NCBI GenBank assembly: GCA_031282385.1 | Contig: JAITDV010000020.1 | Coordinates: 1-11,733, forward strand | Source of the DNA: Planctomycetaceae bacterium | GTDB taxonomy: Bacteria; Planctomycetota; Planctomycetia; Pirellulales; Thermoguttaceae | DNA: 11,733 bases | Direction: 5' to 3' | Shown here: positions 6,812 through 11,733 of the stretch, piece after piece | How positions within the stretch are numbered: the stretch's first letter is position 1 | Layout: each line of letters starts with the position of its first letter | Program-made: the position numbers and the translations under genes | Notes under the pieces: model-generated | What the model was told of the DNA's origin: nothing | The model's database searches: none | The model's input: the letters and a program-made list of their open reading frames with translations, nothing else

Positions 6812-6838
6812 TTTGATACAATAATGTGACAAAAATCA

Positions 6839-7091
6839 GGGAATAAGAATGAATCAGACAAAAAAGCAGCACTCCAAAATAAACAACCCTTATTCTTTCA
6901 ATGGTGAATTTAAGACAATGTCAAACAAAACATGAGGGTATATTGGGTGGGAATTTTTGGCTACTAAGGGTAATTCGACAAATAAGGGTTTGCATATTAG
7001 AATCGTTCTGAAAACGATGTTGTCCCGCGTGAATTTATTGGTCTTGGGTAACAGAATAGTTGACGATAAGAAACACACGACAGATACGATT
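6839..7091. repeat. R3 dispersed repeat, copy 1 (about 253 bp)
   Basis: This block aligns along its whole length with 10485-10807. Shared landmarks are AAACAACCCTTATT, TTTAAGACAAT, GGGAATTTT, CTAAGGGTAATT, ATATTAGA and CTTGGGTAACAGAAT. AACCCTTATT (6885-6894) is the exact inverted partner of AATAAGGGTT (6981-6990), so about 105 bases could form a long hairpin. A minus-strand frame of 62 codons crosses it, but the other copy has stops in the equivalent frame. Origin and function are unknown. Confidence 0.7.
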
Positions 7092-7228
7092 TTTATTTTT
7101 GATTAACATAATTATTGTTACAATAATACATCAAAAAATAGTATTTAATAAACATTTCACACTTAAATTTATAGTGTTAGACGCCATTTGCAAAAGTTCA
7201 GTTCAAATAATATTTTTATAGCCGAATC

Positions 7229-7319
7229 TATACTGTTCCTGTTCGTACTGTACATTACCCTGCTTTCCGATTAGGTAAGCAAGCGGCGGCAAATGAAATT
7301 TAAAGTGTGAATGGTTTAA
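7229..7319 (+). repeat. R1 element with internal deletion
   Basis: The left end TATACTGTTC carries a 6-base duplication (CTGTTC CTGTTC). The segment between ATAAATT and the hairpin is missing. The hairpin CCTGCTTT / TAAGCAAG and the right end (GTGTGAATGGTTTA) remain. Confidence 0.82.
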
Positions 7320-7428
7320 GGTGTGTTGAGCATATTCCAGTTGCCAAAATATTATTTGAATTTATAATTCTAGTTGTTTGGTTGTTGTCAGTGTGAATTA
7401 TCGTTACGGTAAAACGGTGAATATATTT

Positions 7429-7530
7429 TAAGTTGTTCACACTTTATTTTCCTTTACCTGTTGCCTGATTACCTATCGGAAAGCAGGCTTTTACGCTCTT
7501 GAGTCAGGCAATTTATAGTACGAGTAGTAT
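7429..7530 (-). repeat. R1 element, complete, inverted
   Basis: On the minus strand it runs from ATACTACTCGTACTATAAAT through GCCTGAC and the hairpin GCCTGCTTT / TCAGGC to GTGTGAACAACTTA. It lies about 115 bases upstream of the VWA gene, opposed in direction to it. Confidence 0.88.
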
Positions 7531-7646
7531 ATCAAAATTGACATTTCGATTTTAATATTGTTCATGTTTGTCATGTTCCCAAAGTTTATTGCCTAGAGAT
7601 ATAAGTTATCCAAAATTCCTACCTTTTAACTATTTTTAATTTATTT

Positions 7647-8681
7647 ATGTTTGATAATCATACATATTTATTATTTCTTTGGTTACTACCTTTTGTTGTG
7701 TTTTTATTTTTTTATTCTTATTCGCGAAAACAACGTGCGGCTTTACGATTTGCGGATGAAGTTATGATTCGGCATTTGATTCCGGTGTTGGGATTTGGTC
7801 GTTTTTTAGTTAGTTGTGTTTGTTTTTCGGTGGCAATGACTTTGCTTATTATTGCGGCGGCGTGTCCAATGTTCGGCGAATATTTTGAGGATGTATCGCG
7901 TAAGGGACGTGATATTTTTGTGTTGCTTGATGTATCAAAGTCAATGCTTGCGAATGATGTTACACCGAACAGATTGGAGCGGGCGAAATCGGATATTCGT
8001 GATTTACTTGACAGTGTTGTTGGAGATCGTGTTGGGTTGTTGGTTTTTGCGGGCAAGCCGATTATTAAAGTACCGTTGACAACAGATCGCGGATTTTACA
8101 ACGAAATACTAAACGGCGTAAATACAACTTCGGCGCCAAGCGGCGGAACAGCTATCGGCGACGCTATTCGCAGTGCGTTGCGGGCAATGCCGCCGGAAGC
8201 GGATAGAGATCAAGCTATTGTTTTGATTACGGATGGTGAAGATCACGAATCTATGCCGATTGATGCAGCAAGAGACGCCGCTGAAAGAAAAGTACGGATT
8301 TTGGCTGTAGGGTTGGGAGATACGGTTGAAGGCAGTCGAATTCCAATAAAGAACGAAAACGGTAATTTGACTTTTTTGAAATATAACGGACGTGAAGTTT
8401 GGTCAAAAGTTGATGATAAAACTTTGAAAGAGATTGCAGAGATCACCAATGGAACTTACATTCAGGCGGGCAATAAATTATTTGATCTTGGACAAATCTA
8501 TTCACAAAATATATCAAAATTATCTGCTGGCGAATTTCAAATTGAACAACAAAAAAAATATCATAAACAATTCCAACCATTTCTTATTTTTGCCATCACC
8601 GCGTTATTCTTTTACACATATATCAACAAAAAAGAACCTCTATACTGTTCGTACTATAAATTGCGTGACTCAAAAGCGTAA
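7647..8681 (+). CDS. BatA-like membrane protein with von Willebrand factor A domain
   Basis: The 344-residue product has the BatA/BatB layout: a hydrophobic segment at 8-23, a second at about 53-72, a VWA domain at about 88-290, and a C-terminal membrane segment at about 311-326. The metal-ion-dependent adhesion site is complete, with D95-S97-S99 in DVSKS, T168 in GGTAIGDA and D196 in ITDGEDH. VWA proteins of this kind usually sit beside moxR, a DUF58 gene, a second VWA gene and TPR genes, acting in envelope stress or complex assembly; none is present here. The last 12 residues (YCSYYKLRDSKA) and the stop codon are a direct read-through of the R1 element that starts at 8641, so the original tail after the last membrane segment has been replaced. 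The start has no Shine-Dalgarno, but the ATG at 7647 directly precedes the first membrane segment. Confidence 0.88.
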   Translation: MFDNHTYLLFLWLLPFVVFLFFYSYSRKQRAALRFADEVMIRHLIPVLGFGRFLVSCVCFSVAMTLLIIAAACPMFGEYFEDVSRKGRDIFVLLDVSKSMLANDVTPNRLERAKSDIRDLLDSVVGDRVGLLVFAGKPIIKVPLTTDRGFYNEILNGVNTTSAPSGGTAIGDAIRSALRAMPPEADRDQAIVLITDGEDHESMPIDAARDAAERKVRILAVGLGDTVEGSRIPIKNENGNLTFLKYNGREVWSKVDDKTLKEIAEITNGTYIQAGNKLFDLGQIYSQNISKLSAGEFQIEQQKKYHKQFQPFLIFAITALFFYTYINKKEPLYCSYYKLRDSKA

Positions 8682-8743
8682 AAGCCTGCTTTCCGATAGG
8701 TAAGCAAGCGAAGGTAAAGGAAATTTAAAGTGTGAACAGTTTA
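8641..8743 (+). repeat. R1 element, complete (103 bp), overlapping the VWA gene end
   Basis: A canonical copy, from TATACTGTTCGTACTATAAA to GTGTGAACAGTTTA, with hairpin GCCTGCTTT / TAAGCAAGC. Its first 41 bases are translated as the end of the VWA protein. Confidence 0.95.
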
Positions 8744-8781
8744 AAATTTAATTTTTCAGAAAGAAAATCTCCCGTTAAAAT

Positions 8782-8828
8782 ACAAAGTCCACAAAAAAAC
8801 AACCCTTATTTGATGTGAGAACAGTTTA
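8782..8828 (+). repeat. R3 fragment joined to an R1 right-end fragment
   Basis: AACAACCCTTATT (8799-8811) and the bases before it match the left part of R3. They are followed at once by GATGTGAGAACAGTTTA, which matches the R1 right end apart from one inserted base. R2 copy 2 begins immediately after. Confidence 0.55.
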
Positions 8829-9008
8829 CTAGACCTTTTCGCTAACCTGTAGGAGACCACCCCTGACCCCTCCTAAGGAGGCGTCTCCTTATTCGCCTCA
8901 CTCGGATGCTTCTTCTTATTTGCCTCCTTCGGAGGGGTTAAAGGCGGTTTTTCGTTGTAGGTTTTTTGTTGCGTTGATGTATTTTTAGGTTGGAGAAAAG
9001 GTCTACTA
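8827..9008. mobile_element. R2 MITE-like element, copy 2, with TACTA target duplication
   Basis: The element proper is 8832-9003 (172 bp), starting GACCTTTTCGCTAACCT and ending AGGTTGGAGAAAAGGTC. TACTA flanks it on both sides (8827-8831 and 9004-9008). The core is shorter than in copy 1: only one GGATGC-type unit and the hairpin GCCTCC-TTC-GGAGG remain. The right arm of the inner inverted repeat (the GGGGTGGTCTC segment) is deleted. The last 65 bases are nearly identical to copy 1. Confidence 0.85.
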
Positions 9009-9186
9009 AATATCATTTGCTCAATGTTCAAACAATTTCTCATTCCGAATTAAAAAACTTTTCCCCGCATTCCATTCTTTTTAATGTCTGATACAATTCG
9101 TAACCTTATTTGGTTGTTGTCGGCGTCTGGTTTTGTTATCCTGAATTTCCGGCAACATTAATTCACTTAACCTTTCAACTCAATCA
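9009..9186. other. Non-coding stretch upstream of the DUF6807 gene
   Basis: No repeat family, gene or convincing promoter is seen here. An open frame enters from 9110, but the real start of the downstream gene is at 9200. Confidence 0.4.
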
Positions 9187-9192
9187 GAGGAG
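9187..9192 (+). promoter_or_regulatory. Shine-Dalgarno site that fixes the start of the DUF6807 gene
   Basis: GAGGAG lies seven bases before the ATG at 9200. It rules in favour of that start over the in-frame upstream start at 9110. Confidence 0.8.
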
Positions 9193-9199
9193 AATAATA

Positions 9200-10225
9200 A
9201 TGAATCGACGCGATTTTCTTAACACGGCATTAGTGTTGGCAGGTTCGGGCATTACGTTTGGCAATCTTTTTGCTCAAGATAAACCGATTTCAAATTACAT
9301 TGATAACGGCGGCGCAGAACATGCCAAAAACTTGACCGCTTACCCCGACACCCAAAACGGAAAACACCAACTCTACCAACTATGGATACGCGACAATAAT
9401 AACACAATATTGACTTCATATCGCGCACACCAAACACAAAAATATCCGTTCTTTTCGCCTGTTGCAGGACCTACAAGCGGATTATCGTTGACAACAGAAT
9501 CGGGCAGACCTTGGCCGCATCATCGTTCGTTGTTTTTTGGTGCCGATCAAGTAAACGGAGGAAACTATTGGCAAGGCGAACTCAAACAAGGACAAATAAT
9601 CTCAAAAGGACCATCATTTGCCAAAGACGGAAAAGGAAAATACAAAATCAACGCAACTCGTGTTGAAATTGTTGACAAATGCGTTTGGACACAACCGAAT
9701 AAACCGCCGATTTTAGAAGACGAACGCCTCTTTGTTGTCCGTCTGATCGATGATAAACGTTATGTAATAGACGCAACAATTGTGTTAAAAACATTGGCGG
9801 ATAAAGTCGTATTCAACAAGTCAAATCACGGATTATTTGGTATTCGATGTTCGCACGATATTTCCGTAACCGGCGGCGGCAATTTGATCAGTTCAAACGG
9901 CGACAGCGGCGAAAAAGCTACTATTGGCAAGCCGGCAAATTGGATGGCGTTTTTCGGCAAAAGACATAAAACTGAAATTGTTGAAGGCATCGCCGTATTT
10001 TGCCCGTCTAAAGCGCCGCATCCAAAATTTGAAAAATGCAAATGGTTCACTCGCGATTACGGCAACTGTTCGCCTTTCCCAATGAACTTTTTTGCAAAAA
10101 ATGAAACACTCACACTTACAAAAGGTGAAGAATTACGATTAAGGTATAGTGTTGTCGCGTTCACTGGAACGCCCAAAGAAGCCGAATTAGACAAACTCTG
10201 GAAAGAATTCGACGAACAAAATTAA
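9200..10225 (+). CDS. Tat-exported DUF6807 (PmoA-like) family protein
   Basis: The 341-residue product starts with a twin-arginine signal: NRRDFLN (2-8), a hydrophobic core to about residue 24, and probable cleavage after LFAQ. The mature part matches the DUF6807 family, which is abundant in Planctomycetota and often labelled PmoA although it is unrelated in role to methane monooxygenase. Typical landmarks are RPWPHHRSLFFG (103-114, with H107 and H108), NYWQGE (122-127), GLFGIRCSHD (211-220), WMAFFG (248-253) and WFTRDYGNCSPFP (282-294). The family is thought to be a secreted beta-sandwich protein, possibly acting on carbohydrates; the substrate is unknown. It stands alone between repeat blocks. 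Confidence 0.88.
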   Translation: MNRRDFLNTALVLAGSGITFGNLFAQDKPISNYIDNGGAEHAKNLTAYPDTQNGKHQLYQLWIRDNNNTILTSYRAHQTQKYPFFSPVAGPTSGLSLTTESGRPWPHHRSLFFGADQVNGGNYWQGELKQGQIISKGPSFAKDGKGKYKINATRVEIVDKCVWTQPNKPPILEDERLFVVRLIDDKRYVIDATIVLKTLADKVVFNKSNHGLFGIRCSHDISVTGGGNLISSNGDSGEKATIGKPANWMAFFGKRHKTEIVEGIAVFCPSKAPHPKFEKCKWFTRDYGNCSPFPMNFFAKNETLTLTKGEELRLRYSVVAFTGTPKEAELDKLWKEFDEQN

Positions 10226-10252
10226 GATACCAAATTGATTTTTGAGAGTCTC

Positions 10253-10355
10253 TATTCTGCTCACACAATAAATTGCGTGACTCAATAGCGTAAAAAACTG
10301 CTTTCCGATAATTAAGCAGACGGCGGTAAAGGAAAATTAAAGTGTGAGCAGCTTA
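10253..10355 (+). repeat. R1 element, complete (103 bp), diverged ends
   Basis: The copy runs from TATTCTGCTCACACAATAAA to GTGTGAGCAGCTTA. Its left end has changed toward the right-end sequence (CTGCTCACAC against GTGTGAGCAG), so here the terminal repeats match each other better than in other copies. The hairpin CTGCTT / TTAAGCAG is kept. It starts 27 bases after the DUF6807 stop codon. Confidence 0.9.
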
Positions 10356-10484
10356 AAATTAATTTTTTTGCTTTTTATAAGATTTTAAAGTGTATTGGTA
10401 ATATTTCAGCAGAATTAGTGTTTTGAGTTAATTGATAGTAACTATTCCGTTGCGGGCTTCAATTGTTTAGAAAAAAGGTGTTAT
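10356..10484. other. AT-rich stretch without recognised features
   Basis: Nothing recognisable lies between the R1 unit and R3 copy 2: no open frame of useful length, no tRNA-like fold and no clear promoter. Confidence 0.4.
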
Positions 10485-10807
10485 GGAATAGGAACGGAGC
10501 AGACTAAAACGCAGCGTTCTAAAATGAACAACCCTTATTTATCCAATTTCCATTAGTAGCAGACAACGCCCCCAAATGCGTCCTTATGCCCTTATTATTT
10601 CGATGGAGAATTTGAGACAATATAAAACAAAACAAAGGGCATAAGAGCGCGTCGGGGGGAGTGGGAATTTTAAGTTGCTAAGGGTAATTTGACAAATTAG
10701 GGTTGGAATATTAGAGCCGTTCGGAAAATTATATTGTTCCACGCGGAATTATTGGGCTTGGGTAACAGAATCGTTGGCGATAATAAACTACGACTGAATA
10801 GATTCGA
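10485..10807. repeat. R3 dispersed repeat, copy 2 (about 323 bp)
   Basis: Aligns with 6839-7091 but carries about 60 extra bases near 10541-10605. The inverted pair AACCCTTATTT (10530-10540) and AAATTAGGGTT (10694-10704) is conserved with one base lost. A further perfect inverted pair (CTTATGCCCTT near 10584 and AAGGGCATAAG near 10636) lies inside. Stops interrupt both frames that are open in copy 1, so the conservation looks non-coding. Confidence 0.7.
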
Positions 10808-10954
10808 AAATTCCACCGAAATATTACGTGTATTTTTGTAATTGTTAAGGTGTTTGAAATTCATTTTTTGTTCTCAACAGAACGAAAAAAATAAATGTTC
10901 ATCAAACTGTAGAATATGTTTCGTCACACTTGAAATTTCGATTTTTATTCCAAA

Positions 10955-11021
10955 CGTACTGTAGAATTTGTTTCGATAAGTAAGTTTGGCGGGTTTACGA
11001 AATTCAAGTGTGAACAGTTTA
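10955..11021 (+). repeat. R1 element, strongly degenerate
   Basis: ACGTACTGTAGAATTTG, CGATAAGTAAG, GCGGGTTTACGAAATTCAAG and GTGTGAACAGTTTA align in order with R1, but the left hairpin arm is lost. The right end lies 21 bases before the rpiB start. A related piece, ACTGTAGAATATGTTTCG, precedes it at about 10907. Confidence 0.65.
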
Positions 11022-11042
11022 TTAATAGTCTAATCTCAATCA

Positions 11043-11510
11043 ATGTTTTTGAAAATAGCAATAGGCAGTGATCATCATGGAGTAGAAATCCGTATTAAGA
11101 TAGCGGAAACTCTTCATCGTGAAGGTTATGATGTGTTTGAATGTGGACCGGCGTTGGACTGTCGTGATGCGACGGATTACCCTGATATTGCGGCGGAGGT
11201 TGCGGAGTTAGTTAGCAATGGCGATGTGGATCGCGGGATATTGATTTGCGGTACGGGAATCGGGATGTGCATTACGGCAAACAAGTTTGCGGGTGTGCGT
11301 TCGGCGCCGATTATTGACGAGCTGCAAGCTGAATTGAGCCGTCGGCACAATGATTTGAATATCTTGTGTTTATCTGGTGAAATGTTGAGTGAGGATATGA
11401 TTTTTCGTATTATTGATATTTGGCTCAAAACACCATTTGACGGAGGTCGGCATGAGAAACGAATTGAGAAAATAGAAAAAATTGAACGCGAGCTTGGAAT
11501 AAGTGATTAA
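11043..11510 (+). CDS. rpiB: Ribose-5-phosphate isomerase B
   Basis: RpiB interconverts ribose 5-phosphate and ribulose 5-phosphate in the pentose phosphate pathway; RpiB-type paralogues can act on allose or galactose phosphates. The 155-residue product is full length and shows the family landmarks: IGSDHHG (7-13, with the phosphate-contacting D10 and H11), the catalytic Cys69 with anion-hole loop CGTGIGM (69-75), RRHNDLNILCLSGEM (100-114) and the C-terminal GGRHEKRIEKI. It is cytosolic. The ATG at 11043 gives the expected MFLKIAIGSD start; no Shine-Dalgarno is visible. It is a single gene between a degenerate R1 copy and an R1/R2 junction. Confidence 0.93.
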   Translation: MFLKIAIGSDHHGVEIRIKIAETLHREGYDVFECGPALDCRDATDYPDIAAEVAELVSNGDVDRGILICGTGIGMCITANKFAGVRSAPIIDELQAELSRRHNDLNILCLSGEMLSEDMIFRIIDIWLKTPFDGGRHEKRIEKIEKIERELGISD

Positions 11511-11544
11511 TTTCTATTTCGTACAAAAATTAGAATTCGGTAAC

Positions 11545-11561
11545 ATATACTGCTTGTACTA
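11545..11561 (+). repeat. R1 left-end fragment interrupted by R2
   Basis: ATATACTGCTTGTACTA matches the R1 left end ATATACTGTTCGTACTA and breaks off exactly where R2 copy 3 begins. Confidence 0.7.
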
Positions 11562-11733
11562 GACCTTTTCGCTAACCTGTAGGTGCCCCCCCTGACCCCT
11601 CCGAAGGAGGTGAATATTCGCCTCCGAAGGAGGCGTCTCCTTATTCGCCTCACTCGGATGCTTCTTCTTATTCGCCTCCTTCGGAGGCGTCTTCTTATTC
11701 CCCTCCTTCGGAGGGGTTAGGGGTGGTCTCGGA
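11557..11733. mobile_element. R2 MITE-like element, copy 3, cut by the window end
   Basis: GACCTTTTCGCTAACCT starts at 11562 and is preceded by TACTA (11557-11561), the same target form as copy 2. The core holds 27-bp-type units, several with the hairpin GCCTCC-TTC-GGAGGC or GCCTCC-GAA-GGAGGC. The right arm of the inner inverted repeat (GGGGTTAGGGGTGGTCTC) is reached just before the window ends. The right terminal repeat lies outside. Confidence 0.82.

Noticed and set aside
6890..7078. 62-codon minus-strand frame in R3 copy 1 as a small protein or transposase piece
   Set aside because: The matching frame in R3 copy 2 has several stops and no transposase motif was recognised.
7374..7396. Shared TGGTTGTTGTC near 7380 and 9111 as another repeat family
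   Set aside because: The match is only 11 bases in low-complexity T/G sequence and does not extend.
7538..7566. TTGACA at 7538 as a -35 box for the VWA gene
   Set aside because: No acceptable -10 hexamer lies at 16-18 bases spacing, so a promoter cannot be supported.
8641..8743. R1 hairpins as rho-independent terminators
   Set aside because: The central stem is only 8 bp and no T-run follows in either orientation; some R1 copies may end or process transcripts, but the sequence does not show an intrinsic terminator.
9110..9199. Upstream start adding 30 residues to the DUF6807 protein
   Set aside because: The ATG at 9200 has a GAGGAG Shine-Dalgarno at proper spacing and begins a classic twin-arginine signal peptide; the added residues would bury it.

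Overview
The window looks like a piece of a low-GC, repeat-loaded chromosome from a member of the Planctomycetota. This is inferred from protein content: a Tat-exported DUF6807 protein, a secreted isochorismatase-fold protein with an extra C-terminal domain, a planctomycete-like omega subunit, and a CoaC that is not fused to CoaB. No rRNA or tRNA is present to settle the taxonomy. Only two of the genes have a clear Shine-Dalgarno sequence.

Layout from left to right. An exported isochorismatase-fold protein lies on + (186-1418). A 5'-truncated gene remnant (1595-1963) and a YjbQ-family gene (2087-2509) follow on -. A minus-strand housekeeping group reads rpoZ (6026-5757), coaC (5319-4783), dxs (4662-2662), and may once have been a compact operon. 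From 6027 to 7646 there is no convincing gene, only dispersed repeats. Then on + come a BatA-like von Willebrand factor A membrane protein (7647-8681), a DUF6807 protein (9200-10225) and rpiB (11043-11510), each separated by repeats. The genes do not form one pathway: dxs (isoprenoid precursors), coaC (coenzyme A), rpiB (pentose phosphate) and rpoZ (transcription) are unrelated core functions, and the rest are surface or accessory functions.

The most notable content is three non-coding repeat families, named here R1, R2 and R3. R1 is a unit of about 103 bp with imperfect 22-bp terminal inverted repeats and a central hairpin. Ten complete or nearly complete copies (one inside a tandem cluster) and several fragments occur in 11.7 kb, in nearly every intergenic gap. 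R1 sequence forms the last 12 codons and stop of the VWA gene, the dxs stop codon, and the apparent start of the gene remnant. R2 is a MITE-like element with 17-bp terminal inverted repeats, a nested inner inverted repeat and a variable 27-bp minisatellite core. Both complete copies are flanked by 5-bp direct repeats of the form TANTA, and two of the three copies sit in R1 sequence. R3 is a 250-320 bp repeat present twice, of unknown nature. No transposase that could move any of them lies in the window.

The sequence therefore shows ordinary core genes embedded in a dense, apparently mobile and still rearranging set of small non-autonomous repeats. No new multi-gene protein system is evident.
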